Below are positions 24,116-33,682 of a stretch of 64,000 nt of DNA, in pieces (the stretch's first letter is position 1; the number at the start of each line of letters is the position of its first letter). A model generated the notes under the pieces. It did no database searches, was not told the origin of the DNA, and saw only the letters and a program-made list of their open reading frames with translations. This stretch comes from an uncultured Alphaproteobacteria bacterium (GTDB lineage Bacteria; Pseudomonadota; Alphaproteobacteria; RF32; CAG-239): contig CALXTU010000003.1 of NCBI GenBank assembly GCA_944391495.1, positions 62,001 through 126,000 on the forward strand, read 5' to 3'. A program made the position numbers and the translations under genes.

Positions 24116-26845
24116 TTATACCTGGCCGTGGCAATGTTTGTATTTTTTGCCGCTGCCACAGGGACAGGGATCATTGCGGGCGACTTTACCCCAGGTTGAC
24201 GGATCGTTCGGGTCAATCTGTTGTTTGCCATAGCTGAAGGGCATTTGTTTTTCCGGTGCCGGCGTTTCGGAAGTCGGTTTGCCCGAAAGCAGATTGACCG
24301 GGCTTTCGTGTACGGCCTGCATTTTGGCCTGCCGGGCGTTCTTTTCCTCCAAATCACTGGCCGAGTTTTGCTGAATGACGGTGCGCATCAAAATAAACGC
24401 GACCTTTTCGCTCAACTGATTCAACATCTCGGAAAACAGGTTAAACGCCTCTTTTTTGTATTCGTTAAGCGGATCTTTTTGTCCGTAGGCACGCAGAACA
24501 ATGGTGTGGCGCATGTAATCCAGCGTGGCAATGTGGTCTTTCCACAAAGTATCCAGTTCCTGCAGCAAAATCGACTTTTCGACCATGCGGACAATATCGG
24601 CCGGAATATCGGCATTTTTGGCCTTTTGCGCCGCATCAAGAGCTTCGGTGGCTTTGTCAACCAGTTTTTCCGAATCCATTTCCGGCTCATTTATCCATTC
24701 TTCAACCGGCAGCAAAATACCGCTCAGGCGCGCCAGATCCTGTTTGATGGCATCGGCATTCCATTCCTTGGGCGAAGAGCCGTAAGCAATGTTTTTGTAA
24801 ATAAGGTTGCGAATCTGGTCATGGCACATATCGGTTACGGTTTCGGAAACGTCGTCGGCAGCCATCAGCTCGCGGCGCTGTTCGTAAATGACTTTGCGCT
24901 GCTCGTTCATCACGTTGTCATATTTGAGCAGGTTTTTGCGGATGTCAAAGTTGCGCTCTTCAACCTTTTGCTGTGCTTTTTCCAGCGCTTTGCTGATCCA
25001 GGGGTGAACCAGCGGTTCGCCCTCGGGCAGGCCTAAACGCTGCAGCATGACGCTCATACGCTCGGAGCCGAAAATACGCATCAGGTCATCTTCCAGCGAG
25101 AGGAAGAATTTTGATGTTCCGGGGTCGCCCTGACGACCGGAACGGCCGCGCAGCTGATTGTCGATACGGCGGCTTTCGTGGCGCTCGGTGCCAAGGATAT
25201 ATAAACCGCCGGCAGCTTTGACCTTTTCTTTGTCGGCTTCGACTTCCTGCTTGATTTTGGTGCGCAGGGCTTCAATCTGTTCGGGTGTTTCATCGCCTTT
25301 AAGCAATTGTTTCAGGCGCATATCAACGTTGCCGCCGAGCTGGATGTCGGTACCGCGGCCGGCCATGTTGGTGGCAATGGTAATGGCGCCGGAAACGCCG
25401 GCCTGCGCGACAATGGCTGCCTCACGCTCATGGTGGCGGGCATTTAAGACCTCAAATTTGAGGTCGGTGCGTTTGGCCAGCAAATCGGCAACCAGTTCGG
25501 ATTTTTCAATTGAGGCGGTGCCGACCAGAACCGGCTGTCCTTTTTCATGACACTCAATAATGGTCTTGATGATGGCGTCAAACTTTTCGCGCTCGGTGCG
25601 GTAAATTTCGTCATGAAGATCCTGACGGATAACCGGGCGGTTGGTCGGGATTTCAACACAAGACAGATTGTAAATGTCGTTGAACTCGGCCTCTTCGGTC
25701 ATGGCGGTACCGGTCATGCCGGCCAGTTTGGGATAGAGGCGGAAATAGTTTTGGAAGGTGATGGAAGCCAGCGTCTGGTTTTCGGACTGAATCTGGACGC
25801 CCTCTTTGGCCTCAATCGCCTGATGCAGGCCGTCGGAATAACGGCGTCCTTCCATCATGCGGCCGGTGAATTCGTCAATAATCATTACCTTGCCGTCTTT
25901 GACAATGTAGTCGACATCGCGAGTGTGCATTTTGTGCGCCCGCAGAGCCTGATTAACGTGATGAACCAGGCTGACGTTGGCAAGGTCGTATAGGCCGCCT
26001 TCGGTAATCAGGCCGACCTGTTTTAAGAGTTCTTCGACGTGAACCATGCCTTTTTCGGTTAAGGTTACCTGGCGGGCTTTTTCGTCTTTTTCGTAGTCGT
26101 CTTCGCTCAACTGCGGGATAATACGATTGACGAGGATATATTTTTCCGAGCTGTCTTCGGCGGCGCCGGAGATAATCAGCGGGGTGCGGGCTTCATCAAT
26201 CAGAATCGAATCGACCTCGTCGACGATGGCATAGTTAAACGGACGCTGCACCAGATCGGCCAGACGGAATTTCATGTTATCGCGCAGGTAGTCAAAACCG
26301 AGTTCGTTGTTGGTGGCGTAAAGAATGTCGGCGTTATAGGCGGCGCGGCGCTGTTCGTCGTTCTTTTCGTGAACGATATAGTCAACCGTTAAGCCGAGAA
26401 AACGGTAAACCTGCCCCATCCATTCGGCATCGCGTTTGGCCAGATAGTCGTTGACGGTGACGATATGTACGCCTTTGCCGTCAAGAGCATTAAGATAGGC
26501 GGCCAGAGTGGCTACCAGCGTTTTGCCTTCACCGGTTTTCATTTCGGCAATCTGGCCGTGGTGCAAAACAATACCGCCGATGAGCTGGACGTCGTAATGG
26601 CGCTGGCCGAGGGTGCGTTTGGCGGCCTCGCGGACGACGGCAAAAGCCTCGGGCAGGAGCTCGTCCAGGGTTTCGCCCTGTTTGATGCGGGCGCGGAATT
26701 CGTCAGTCTTGGCCTTAAGCTGCTCGTCGCTTAACGGGGAAATTTCCGCCTCCAGCGCATTGATTTTTTCTACGGTTTTGTATTGTCTTTTGATATAACG
26801 GTCGTTGGCGGAGCCGAAAATTTTACGGGCGAGGCTACCTATCAT
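24116..26845 (-). CDS. secA: Preprotein translocase ATPase SecA
   Basis: This 909-residue motor drives unfolded preproteins through SecYEG. Visible features include Walker [14 protein letters not shown] at about 102-113, the DEAD-type motif [20 protein letters not shown] near 208-228, and [13 protein letters not shown] and [19 protein letters not shown] in nucleotide-binding fold 2. A helical wing and scaffold region follows, then the C-terminal zinc-binding tail with Cys894, Cys896, Cys905 and His906, used for SecB and phospholipid contacts. The length is as expected. It is monocistronic, with its terminator directly downstream and a 185-bp divergent region shared with the parvulin gene. Confidence 0.99.
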   Translation of the reverse strand: MIGSLARKIFGSANDRYIKRQYKTVEKINALEAEISPLSDEQLKAKTDEFRARIKQGETLDELLPEAFAVVREAAKRTLGQRHYDVQLIGGIVLHHGQIAEMKTGEGKTLVATLAAYLNALDGKGVHIVTVNDYLAKRDAEWMGQVYRFLGLTVDYIVHEKNDEQRRAAYNADILYATNNELGFDYLRDNMKFRLADLVQRPFNYAIVDEVDSILIDEARTPLIISGAAEDSSEKYILVNRIIPQLSEDDYEKDEKARQVTLTEKGMVHVEELLKQVGLITEGGLYDLANVSLVHHVNQALRAHKMHTRDVDYIVKDGKVMIIDEFTGRMMEGRRYSDGLHQAIEAKEGVQIQSENQTLASITFQNYFRLYPKLAGMTGTAMTEEAEFNDIYNLSCVEIPTNRPVIRQDLHDEIYRTEREKFDAIIKTIIECHEKGQPVLVGTASIEKSELVADLLAKRTDLKFEVLNARHHEREAAIVAQAGVSGAITIATNMAGRGTDIQLGGNVDMRLKQLLKGDETPEQIEALRTKIKQEVEADKEKVKAAGGLYILGTERHESRRIDNQLRGRSGRQGDPGTSKFFLSLEDDLMRIFGSERMSVMLQRLGLPEGEPLVHPWISKALEKAQQKVEERNFDIRKNLLKYDNVMNEQRKVIYEQRRELMAADDVSETVTDMCHDQIRNLIYKNIAYGSSPKEWNADAIKQDLARLSGILLPVEEWINEPEMDSEKLVDKATEALDAAQKAKNADIPADIVRMVEKSILLQELDTLWKDHIATLDYMRHTIVLRAYGQKDPLNEYKKEAFNLFSEMLNQLSEKVAFILMRTVIQQNSASDLEEKNARQAKMQAVHESPVNLLSGKPTSETPAPEKQMPFSYGKQQIDPNDPSTWGKVARNDPCPCGSGKKYKHCHGQV

Positions 26846-26960
26846 CTGTCCTTATCCTTAAGAGTTATAAATTATTCAATAGTTTAACGTCTTACATTTA
26901 GTGTTTTATGCCCGTGAAGTCAAGAGCCGTACTGAGTTATAAACCAGCAAAAAAAATAAG

Positions 26961-26990
26961 TTGGAAATTTGTATCCTTTTATTATATAAC
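26961..26990 (+). promoter_or_regulatory. Predicted promoter of the parvulin gene
   Basis: TTGGAA (26961-26966) and TATAAC (26985-26990) are 18 bp apart (or TATATA at 16 bp), 40 bp before the ATG, which has an AAGGAG ribosome binding site. Confidence 0.5.
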
Positions 26991-27030
26991 TTTCAGATAA
27001 GCGCGTTTTTATTTTTAAGGAGACAAAAAC

Positions 27031-27843
27031 ATGAACAAAAATTATATTGCGCTGGCCGTTATGGGGCTGGCCGTTTTACAGGCCGGAAACGGATTCGCCG
27101 CCGGAAAGGACGGCGTTGCCGCAACGGTTAACGGAAAGACAATCAGCGTTGACGATATTAAAGCCGCTTATGAAACCAATCCGACGGTTAAGGAAAAAGC
27201 GTCGTTTGACGAGTTTTATACCCGCACGCTGGATATTTTTGTCGACGGCGAGGTTGTTTATCAGGCTGCGGTGGACGCCAAAGTTACCGATACGCCGGAA
27301 TATCAAACCCAGCTTAAAGCTTTGAAAGAAGAACTGGCCCGCAAAATTTATCTGGAAAAAGAAGTGCGCGCCAAAGTTACCGACAGTGCCGTCAGAAAGC
27401 TTTATAACGATTATAAAAACAGCTTTAAGGGCGAAAAGGAAATCAAGGCTAAGCATATTCTGGTCGATTCCGAGGACAAGGCCAAAGAAGTTATTGCCCG
27501 TCTGAGCGAGGAAGGCAATTTTGACAAGCTGGCCAAAGAATATTCCGAGGAGCCGGCGGAGCTCGGTTATTTTACCAAAGATATGATGGTGCCGGAATTT
27601 TCGGAAGCCGCGTTTAAGCTCAAAAAAGGCCAGTATACCAAACAGCCGGTCAAAACCAAGTTCGGTTACCATGTCATTATGGTTGAGGATATCCGCGATG
27701 CCAAACCGCAGCCTTTGAAACAGGTCGAAAGACAGCTCAGAGCCATGTTGGCGCAGAAAACCATGGGCGATATTATCAAAGGTCTGCAGGACAAGGCGAC
27801 CATTGTCAAATATGACGCCGACGGTGAGGAAATCAAAGAATAA
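27031..27843 (+). CDS. Periplasmic parvulin-type peptidyl-prolyl isomerase
   Basis: The 270-residue protein has a signal peptide (MNKNYIALAVMGLAVLQAGNGFAA). A SurA/PrsA-like N-terminal chaperone helix bundle follows (VNGKTISVDDIKAAYETNP, FVDGEVVYQAAVDAKV). The PpiC rotamase domain lies at about 145-235: KAKHILVDSEDKAKEVIARL, FDKLAKEYSEEPAELGYF, MVPEFSEAAFKLKKGQ and TKFGYHVIMVED. It should assist folding of exported proteins. The alphaproteobacterial homologues are named parvulin-like PPIase. It lies divergent from secA, so export motor and folding helper are neighbours. A strong terminator follows. Confidence 0.92.
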   Translation: MNKNYIALAVMGLAVLQAGNGFAAGKDGVAATVNGKTISVDDIKAAYETNPTVKEKASFDEFYTRTLDIFVDGEVVYQAAVDAKVTDTPEYQTQLKALKEELARKIYLEKEVRAKVTDSAVRKLYNDYKNSFKGEKEIKAKHILVDSEDKAKEVIARLSEEGNFDKLAKEYSEEPAELGYFTKDMMVPEFSEAAFKLKKGQYTKQPVKTKFGYHVIMVEDIRDAKPQPLKQVERQLRAMLAQKTMGDIIKGLQDKATIVKYDADGEEIKE

Positions 27844-27863
27844 TCCGGCAAAAAGAAAACGGA

Positions 27864-27889
27864 AGCCCGCGTTGAGCGGGCTTTTTTTA
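27864..27889 (+). terminator. Terminator of the parvulin gene
   Basis: AGCCCGC / GCGGGCT hairpin followed by TTTTTTT, 20 bp after the stop codon. Confidence 0.88.
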
Positions 27890-27965
27890 TGCGGCTTGAC
27901 ATAAACGGTGTTTTGGGCTACAAACGGCTCAAGTTTTAACCGCTTTTTGAAAAAAGAACATTATC

Positions 27966-29540
27966 ATGAACAAAGTTAATCCGCGCAAAACTTTTGCGAT
28001 TATTTCCCACCCGGACGCCGGTAAAACAACCCTGACCGAAAAACTGCTGCTGTTCGGCGGCGCCATTCAGCAGGCGGGGGCCGTTAAGGCCCGCGGCGAA
28101 AGCCGGCGCGCACGCTCAGACTGGATGAAGGTTGAGCAGGAGCGCGGAATTTCGGTGGCCTCGTCGGTGATGACGTTTGACTATGAGGGAATAACGTTCA
28201 ATCTGTTGGATACGCCGGGGCACGAAGATTTTTCCGAGGACACTTACCGGGTATTGACCGCGGTTGATTCGGCCGTGATGGTGCTTGATTCGGCCAAGGG
28301 TATCGAAAGCCAGACCAAAAAGCTGTTTGAGGTTTGCCGGTTGCGTGACGTGCCGATTATTACCTTTATCAATAAACTTGACCGCGAGGGGCAGGACCCG
28401 TTTGCTCTGTTGGATGAGATTGAAAAAACGCTGGCGCTTGACGTAACGCCGGCGAGCTGGCCGGTCGGTTCGGGCAAGGATTTCAAAGGGTGTTACGATA
28501 TCTTAAACAACCGGATGATCCTGATGAGCAAAACCGGTGATAAATCGACCATCAACAGCGTGATTGAAACCTGCAGCGGGCTTGACGACCCGAAGCTTGA
28601 TGCCCTGTTACCGGCACATCAGGCGGCAAAACTGCGTGAGGATGTGATGATGATTGAGGCGCTGTGTCCGAAATTTGACCGGCAGGCTTATCTGGCCGGA
28701 ACGATGACGCCGGTTTTCTTCGGCAGCGCGATTAATAACTTCGGCGTTAAAGAGGTCTTGGAAGGGCTGGCACAGTTTGCGCCGATGCCGCGGCCGCATC
28801 CGGCGGTTGAACGGGAGGTGATACCGGAGGAAAGCAAGGTCAGCGGTTTTGTGTTTAAAATTCAGGCCAATATGGATCCGAAACACCGCGACCGGATTGC
28901 TTTTATGCGGATATGTTCCGGGCATTTCAAGCGCGGTATGGGGTTGTATCAGGTCAGAACCGGCAAAAGCATTAAAGTGGCAACGCCGGTGATGTTTATG
29001 GCGCAGGAAAGAGAACTTGCGGAAGACGCTTTTGCCGGCGATATCATCGGGATTCCCAATCACGGACAGCTGAGAATCGGCGATACGCTGACGGAAGGCG
29101 AAAAAATCAATTTTACCGGTATACCGTCGTTTGCGCCGGAATTGTTAAAGTCGGTGCGGGCGCTGGATCCGCTTAAATCAAAACACCTCGGTGATGCGTT
29201 GAAGCAAATTGCCGAAGAGGGCGGTGCCAGTATTTTTAAACCGGTGGTCGGGGCGGAATGGATTGTCGGCGTGGTCGGGGCGTTGCAGTTTGAAGTGATG
29301 GCCGACCGGATTAAAAACGAGTTTAATCTGCCGGTGATGTTTGAGCCGACACAGTATTTTACCGCGCGATGGGTCAGTTCGGACGACAAAGCCGAGTTCA
29401 AGAAATTTACGGATAGCGAGCGGTTGAACCTGGCCGAGGATCATGACGGCGATTTGGTGTTTTTGGCACGCAATGCCTGGCATCTCAACAAGGTGCAGGA
29501 AGATTTTCCGCGGGTGAAATTTGCTAAAATCAAAGAATAA
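27966..29540 (+). CDS. prfC: Peptide chain release factor 3
   Basis: This 524-residue translational GTPase recycles RF1/RF2 from the ribosome after termination. The G domain shows the P-loop SHPDAGKTT at 14-22, the effector region SDWMKVEQERGISVASSV, LDTPGHEDFSEDTYR and the NKLD motif in FINKLDREGQDP. The sequence after the P-loop (LLLFGGAIQQAGAVKAR) is diagnostic for RF3 rather than EF-G. Domains 2 and 3 follow with GDIIGIPNHGQLRIGDTL and VVGALQFEVMADRI. It is followed by a terminator shared with the convergent tRNA-Gly. Confidence 0.98.
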   Translation: MNKVNPRKTFAIISHPDAGKTTLTEKLLLFGGAIQQAGAVKARGESRRARSDWMKVEQERGISVASSVMTFDYEGITFNLLDTPGHEDFSEDTYRVLTAVDSAVMVLDSAKGIESQTKKLFEVCRLRDVPIITFINKLDREGQDPFALLDEIEKTLALDVTPASWPVGSGKDFKGCYDILNNRMILMSKTGDKSTINSVIETCSGLDDPKLDALLPAHQAAKLREDVMMIEALCPKFDRQAYLAGTMTPVFFGSAINNFGVKEVLEGLAQFAPMPRPHPAVEREVIPEESKVSGFVFKIQANMDPKHRDRIAFMRICSGHFKRGMGLYQVRTGKSIKVATPVMFMAQERELAEDAFAGDIIGIPNHGQLRIGDTLTEGEKINFTGIPSFAPELLKSVRALDPLKSKHLGDALKQIAEEGGASIFKPVVGAEWIVGVVGALQFEVMADRIKNEFNLPVMFEPTQYFTARWVSSDDKAEFKKFTDSERLNLAEDHDGDLVFLARNAWHLNKVQEDFPRVKFAKIKE

Positions 29541-29569
29541 AAAAGGGTTCGCTTTCCGTACCTGCAACC

Positions 29570-29600
29570 AAAAAACGCTCCGTTAAAAGGAGCGTTTTTA
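29570..29600. terminator. Bidirectional terminator between prfC and tRNA-Gly
   Basis: AAAACGCTCC and GGAGCGTTTTT form a stem flanked by A and T runs. It can end both the prfC and the minus-strand tRNA transcripts. Confidence 0.82.
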
Positions 29601-29602
29601 AT

Positions 29603-29676
29603 TGGAGCAGGTAACGGGAATCGAACCCGCATATTAAGCTTGGGAAGCTCACATTCTACCATTGAATTATACCTGC
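29603..29676 (-). tRNA. tRNA-Gly (CCC)
   Basis: The acceptor GCAGGTA pairs with TACCTGC, the D arm is ATTC/GAAT, the anticodon loop TTCCCAA gives CCC, the T loop has GGTTCGATTCC, and TCCA is encoded at the 3' end. Confidence 0.95.
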
Positions 29677-29751
29677 GGCAGGACGGTTTTTTGTTTAGCG
29701 CAAATAATTTAATTTGGCAATATTTTTCTTTTGTATGTTTGGAAAACAGGT

Positions 29752-29787
29752 TAAAAAAAGTCCCGCAATTTTGCGGGACTTTTTTTA
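29752..29787. terminator. Bidirectional terminator
   Basis: AAAAAAAGTCCCGCAA and TTGCGGGACTTTTTTT form a perfect palindrome adjoining the stop of the minus-strand gene at 29790. Confidence 0.87.
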
Positions 29788-29789
29788 CA

Positions 29790-30299
29790 TTACCACTTAG
29801 GCGGATATTCCAGGCCTAAGGCTTTTGCCTGACCTTCAAGGTCTTTGATGGCAATGCGGGTGTACCACTCATCACCGATCTCAAACCCATGGTCATAGGC
29901 AAAGACAAGCTTCGGATCGGCTCCGTCGGCCAGAGCTTTGTCATAAGCCCTTTTGTCTTTCTTCTCCAAGGCCCGCACCAAAGCATATTGCCTGCTGACA
30001 AGCTCTTCATAAGCCTTTATGTCTGGTTTATGCCCGTCAAGCAGTTCTTCGACAAACATTCCGAGGATATCGTCATCAAAGAGTGCTCTTGCAAAAACTT
30101 CGTGGCTTTCGGGGTTGTCTTGCCATTCAGATAAATAATAGCCGAAGGCGTACTTGTGCCTTTCAAGCGCTTTTTCCAGCAGGAAAAGTTGAGCTCTTTT
30201 CCGCCGGGCAGAGGCTGCCTGAAGTTTCGCCAGATTTTTTGCCCGTTTTACCCGATTACATCTAAAAATGATGTAAAAAAATTTTTTTGAGTTTTTCAT
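29790..30299 (-). CDS. Unknown basic protein
   Basis: The 169-residue product has a basic N-terminus (about 35 residues with many Lys and Arg, and one aromatic patch FFYIIF). A helical body with two acidic loops follows (YYLSEWQDNPESHEVFARALFDDDI and YDKALADGADPKLVFAYDHGFEIGDEWY), then a tail ending LEYPPKW. No domain is recognised. A good promoter lies at 30334-30362. The 27-nt leader before the ATG is AT-rich and has no Shine-Dalgarno sequence, as for other unknown genes here. A palindromic TTGTC/GACAA element sits upstream. Confidence 0.78.
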   Translation of the reverse strand: MKNSKKFFYIIFRCNRVKRAKNLAKLQAASARRKRAQLFLLEKALERHKYAFGYYLSEWQDNPESHEVFARALFDDDILGMFVEELLDGHKPDIKAYEELVSRQYALVRALEKKDKRAYDKALADGADPKLVFAYDHGFEIGDEWYTRIAIKDLEGQAKALGLEYPPKW

Positions 30300-30333
30300 A
30301 ATTATTTTTATTTAATTGGATTTTCTTAGTTGA

Positions 30334-30362
30334 CTTATATCATATTTTCGGAGTCGGTACAA
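30334..30362 (-). promoter_or_regulatory. Predicted promoter for the gene ending at 29790
   Basis: On the minus strand TTGTAC (30362-30357), a 17-bp spacer and TATAAG (30339-30334) lie about 35 bp before the ATG at 30299. Confidence 0.6.
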
Positions 30363-30365
30363 GGA

Positions 30366-30389
30366 TTTTTTGTCTAAAAAGACAAAAAA
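30366..30389. promoter_or_regulatory. Inverted repeat, possible operator
   Basis: TTTTTTGTC (30366-30374) and GACAAAAAA (30381-30389) form a 9-nt inverted repeat around TAAAAA. It lies between divergent genes, just upstream of the -35 of the minus-strand promoter, and contains one exact copy of TTGTCTAAA. Confidence 0.5.
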
Positions 30390-30487
30390 TTAATTCCGCT
30401 GATAAATTTTACTTAAAGATTGACGCGTTGGGTTTGACCGACTATATCTATAAGATAATGTGCAGGATTTATATAGAGGTGTAGTAT

Positions 30488-31495
30488 ATGGCATTGCAGA
30501 CCAAACGTGTTTTGAAAAAGGCGGTTTCCTGGGCGGGGCTGTTCTTCTTTGGCGTGGCGGCGTATATGCTGTATCGCCAGTTGTCAAAATACAGTCTGGA
30601 AGACATTAAAAACGCCCTGCTGGCCATTCCGGCCGAGAACTTGTGGCTGGCTTGTGCGGCGTCGTTTTGCGGGTATGTGGCATTGTCTTCTTATGATTAT
30701 CTGGCGCTGCGTTACATCGGTCGTAAACTGGCTTCGTGGAAATGGATTTTTGCCGGGTTTATCGGGTTTTCGGTCAGTAATAATGCCGGGCATGCCATTG
30801 TTTCCGGCGGGACAATACGTTACCGGCTTTATACCCGCTGGCGGCTTCGCGGCACGGAAATCGTGCGGATGGTTACTTTTTCCGGCTTTACGTATCTGGT
30901 GGCCTGTTTTTTTCTGATTATTGTCGGTTACTTTATCACGCCGGATCACGCCTTCGGTGCCGGCTCGGTGTCAAAACTGACGACCGAAATCGTGGCCGCG
31001 GTGTCGTTTGTCGGCCTGGCAGGGTATTTTGCCTTGAGTATTTGGTATAAAAAACCGCTGATTATCAAAGAGGTTGAGTTTGATATGCCGGGGATTAAAA
31101 TGGCGTTGGCGCAGGTTATTATCGGTGCGGCGGATATTCTGATGGCCTCGCTGGTGCTTTATTTTTCGCTGATTCCGTTTGTTGACATTTCGTTTAACAC
31201 CTTTATCGGCGTGTTTATCATTGCCCAAGTGCTGGGGGTGTTCAGCCAGGTTCCGGGCGGGCTCGGCGTTTTTGAGGGGTTGTTTATGTATATTATTCCG
31301 GGCGAGCATAATCAGGTGTTGCTGTTCGGTGCGCTGCTGGCCTACCGGGTTATCTATTATCTGCTGCCGCTGGTGGTTTCGGCAGTGGTGCTGTTCAGTT
31401 ACGAGGGCTGGCTGAAGTATGTAAAGAAACAAAAGCTTGAGAAAATGAAGCTGTTTCGGATGCAGGAAATTGCCAGACAAGAGAAAGCGGGATAG
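30488..31495 (+). CDS. UPF0104/lysylphosphatidylglycerol synthase TM-domain protein
   Basis: The 335-residue integral membrane protein has about eight helices and matches the flippase-like half of MprF (PF03706) without the aminoacyl transferase domain. Landmarks include SYDYLALRYIGRKL, GFSVSNNAGHAIVSGGTIRYRLY near residue 95, VPGGLGVFEGLF near 257, and the conserved LLAYRVIYYLLPL near 288. Such proteins are thought to move lipids or glycolipids across the inner membrane. The substrate is unknown here. The YcgN gene begins about 75 bp downstream on the same strand. Confidence 0.88.
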   Translation: MALQTKRVLKKAVSWAGLFFFGVAAYMLYRQLSKYSLEDIKNALLAIPAENLWLACAASFCGYVALSSYDYLALRYIGRKLASWKWIFAGFIGFSVSNNAGHAIVSGGTIRYRLYTRWRLRGTEIVRMVTFSGFTYLVACFFLIIVGYFITPDHAFGAGSVSKLTTEIVAAVSFVGLAGYFALSIWYKKPLIIKEVEFDMPGIKMALAQVIIGAADILMASLVLYFSLIPFVDISFNTFIGVFIIAQVLGVFSQVPGGLGVFEGLFMYIIPGEHNQVLLFGALLAYRVIYYLLPLVVSAVVLFSYEGWLKYVKKQKLEKMKLFRMQEIARQEKAG

Positions 31496-31569
31496 TTCCC
31501 GCTTTTTTGTGCTTGAACGACCGGCGGTTTTATGATATAAACCCGGTATCACCAATAATTATTGTGTTT

Positions 31570-32094
31570 ATGATAGAAAAAGATTTTTGGAAAACAAAAA
31601 CGCCGGAAGATTTCTCTGTTGAGGAGTGGGAGGCGGTATGTATGCACTGCGGCAAATGTTGTCTGCTTAAATGGCAGAAGAAAGACAGAATCTATTTTTC
31701 TAATCTTTGCTGCAGTGAGTTGGATATTGAAACCGGATTATGCCGTTGTTATGAACAGAGGCTGAATGTCAGCGGATGTCGGAAAGTTACGCCGCAATTG
31801 CTTAAGACACAGCCGGAGCTGCTGCCGGAAGGCTGCGCTTACCGGGTGCTTACGGAGCAGGGAAAACTTCCTGACTGTCACCCGCTGGTTACCGGTGATA
31901 AAGACAGTGTGCGCAAGGCCGGAATGTCTGTCGTAACGATGCCAATTCAGTCGGCCGCTTTGCGGCAACAGGCCGTGCGGCAGCTGCGACGGCAGAGGCA
32001 TCGGTTGTCGGCGGCGGAGTTTGATGAAAAAGCGATGGAAATCGAAATCAAATTTCCGCTGGTATTTTTGGAAGATTATGCGGTTAAGCCGTAA
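31570..32094 (+). CDS. YcgN-family (UPF0260) cysteine-cluster protein
   Basis: I use ATG 31570, since the protein family starts with the F-W-K-x-K motif (IEKDFWKTKTPEDF). The 174-residue product contains the CMHCGKCCLLKW cluster near residue 24, further Cys in SNLCCSELD, GLCRCYEQR and SGCRKVTP, and GCAYRV and DCHPLVTG later. The family matches Pfam's CxxCGxCC-type metal-binding proteins, of unknown function though probably zinc or Fe-S binding. The end, FPLVFLEDYAV, is slightly different from the usual tail. A terminator follows. Confidence 0.92.
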   Translation: MIEKDFWKTKTPEDFSVEEWEAVCMHCGKCCLLKWQKKDRIYFSNLCCSELDIETGLCRCYEQRLNVSGCRKVTPQLLKTQPELLPEGCAYRVLTEQGKLPDCHPLVTGDKDSVRKAGMSVVTMPIQSAALRQQAVRQLRRQRHRLSAAEFDEKAMEIEIKFPLVFLEDYAVKP

Positions 32095-32096
32095 AT

Positions 32097-32128
32097 AAAG
32101 CCCGGTTTGTTATAAACCGGGCTTTATG
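32097..32128. terminator. Bidirectional terminator
   Basis: AAAGCCCGGTTT and AAACCGGGCTTT pair with a 5-nt loop between two convergent genes. Confidence 0.85.
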
Positions 32129-32132
32129 CTGT

Positions 32133-33383
32133 TTAGAAAGGGCTGCTGACCTGCGGACTTGCGGATATTTCCACTGTTTGTTGTTCAACGATTGCGGCAG
32201 CTGGCGGTGTTTGAGCTGCCGGAGCAGAAGTTTCCGGAGCTTTGGGCGCTGCGGGCGCTTTGGTGATTTCTTTTACCTCAACCTGTACGGAGGGTGTCTG
32301 CGGTTGCGGCGCGGCCACAGGAGCCGGTGCGGCTGCCGCGGGTTTTACGGGATTACGGTTGATGCCGAGATATTTTTCGACGGCCTTTTTTTCAGCCGTT
32401 TTTTCACCGGCGGTAATCAGGTCCAGATTATATAAAACCTCCAGCCGGCGCAGATCCTGAGCAGCGTCAAGAATGTTTTTCGACGGCGCTCTGTTCTTTA
32501 TTCTCTGCCGCGGCGTCGGCGACATCAGGGCCTCGATAATAACATCGCGTTCGGCCGAAAATTCGCGCGGCGTGATGGCCCGGGTTTCAACACCTTCTTT
32601 TAAGATGTTGAGGCGTTCAATAATCAAATCCGGCGACGGTACGGGATCGGTAATGCCGACGCCCGGCGCCTGATTGGTCAACGGCAAAAGGCCGCCGATG
32701 TTGGCCTGACGGCGGGACAAAAATTCTTCTTTGGTGATAAAGTCTTTTTCGGCCAATTCTTTTAAAATCAGAAAACGGGAAACAATGTTTTGCTGCTCCG
32801 GTGTAAAAATATCATCAACGCCGACCGGCTGCGTGCGTACCGCGGGGATTGACTTTTTGCTTAAAGCCTCGGCAATGGTGCTTTTGCTGATGTCGGCACC
32901 GACGGCTTCCGATACGGCAAAGCTCTGGCTGCCGTCGCGGTTTTCAATCGTCAGTTTGTTCTGGGCAATGGTGATGGCGCGCAGGTTGTTTCTGGCAATT
33001 TCGGAAATCTTGTGCGGTTGTCCGTCCGGCGAGCCTAACAGCGATGTTTCGCTGCCGTTGATGATGATTAAATCTTCATAGTACTGACGCGCTTTGTTGT
33101 AGCGGCCGAGTTTTTCCGCCGCCAGAGCGCCGACCAGCAGCGCCTGCTGGTTGCGGGGGTTGGCTTTGAGAGCCTCCGTGGTGTATTCCAGCGTTTTGTT
33201 GAAATTGCCCTGCGAATAGTACAAAGTGGCCTGTTCGGCATAGTTCTGGCCGTCTTTCTCAAACATACGGACAAACCAGTTTGATTCTTCGGCGGTGTCT
33301 TTCTTGTCAACCACGGCGCAGGCAGCCAGAAGGCTCAGAGCGGCGGCCGATGACAAAGCTTTGGTAAAATTGCGGCCAAACAT
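32133..33383 (-). CDS. TPR-containing lipoprotein
   Basis: I start at ATG 33383; an upstream TTG at 33401 adds six residues and breaks the signal peptide shape. The 416-residue protein has a lipoprotein signal ending LAAC with Cys22. A tetratricopeptide pair follows (YAEQATLYYSQGNFNKTLEYTTEALKANP then ALLVGALAAEKLGRYNKARQYYEDLI), then a middle region with two similar 40-residue segments containing RFLILKELAEKDFITKEEFLSRR and RLNILKEGVETRAITPREFSAER. The tail is Ala/Pro rich. It is likely an inner- or outer-membrane-anchored scaffold in the periplasm. No specific family is recognised. Confidence 0.85.
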   Translation of the reverse strand: MFGRNFTKALSSAAALSLLAACAVVDKKDTAEESNWFVRMFEKDGQNYAEQATLYYSQGNFNKTLEYTTEALKANPRNQQALLVGALAAEKLGRYNKARQYYEDLIIINGSETSLLGSPDGQPHKISEIARNNLRAITIAQNKLTIENRDGSQSFAVSEAVGADISKSTIAEALSKKSIPAVRTQPVGVDDIFTPEQQNIVSRFLILKELAEKDFITKEEFLSRRQANIGGLLPLTNQAPGVGITDPVPSPDLIIERLNILKEGVETRAITPREFSAERDVIIEALMSPTPRQRIKNRAPSKNILDAAQDLRRLEVLYNLDLITAGEKTAEKKAVEKYLGINRNPVKPAAAAPAPVAAPQPQTPSVQVEVKEITKAPAAPKAPETSAPAAQTPPAAAIVEQQTVEISASPQVSSPF

Positions 33384-33547
33384 CAGAATACATACCCCCA
33401 AATGCAGTAAATAACCTTGTTCAGCTCATATTATAAAAGATTAAACCATATTACAATAATTTTGTTTGGCAATTGTGAATTTATGCTTGATTTATTAAAA
33501 TAATACGCTAGTATTCAGGCAATTAAAAGGCTTATTGCGCTCTTAAC

Positions 33548-33632
33548 GCGGGTGTGGCGGAACTGGCAGACGCGCCAGACTTAGGATCTGGTTCCGCAAG
33601 GAGTGGGGGTTCAAGTCCCTTCACCCGCACCA
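33548..33632 (+). tRNA. tRNA-Leu (TAG)
   Basis: The acceptor GCGGGTG pairs with CACCCGC, the anticodon stem-loop CCAGACTTAGGATCTGG gives TAG, a long variable arm (TTCCGCAAGGAG) marks a class II tRNA, and CCA is encoded at the end. Confidence 0.96.
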
Positions 33633-33682
33633 GGGTTCAAAAGCCGAAAGTCATTGTATTTTATTGAAAAGAGAGAAGTTTT

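Noticed and set aside
24221..25036. 271-codon ORF opposite secA
   Set aside because: A codon-bias shadow of secA; residues have no domain pattern.
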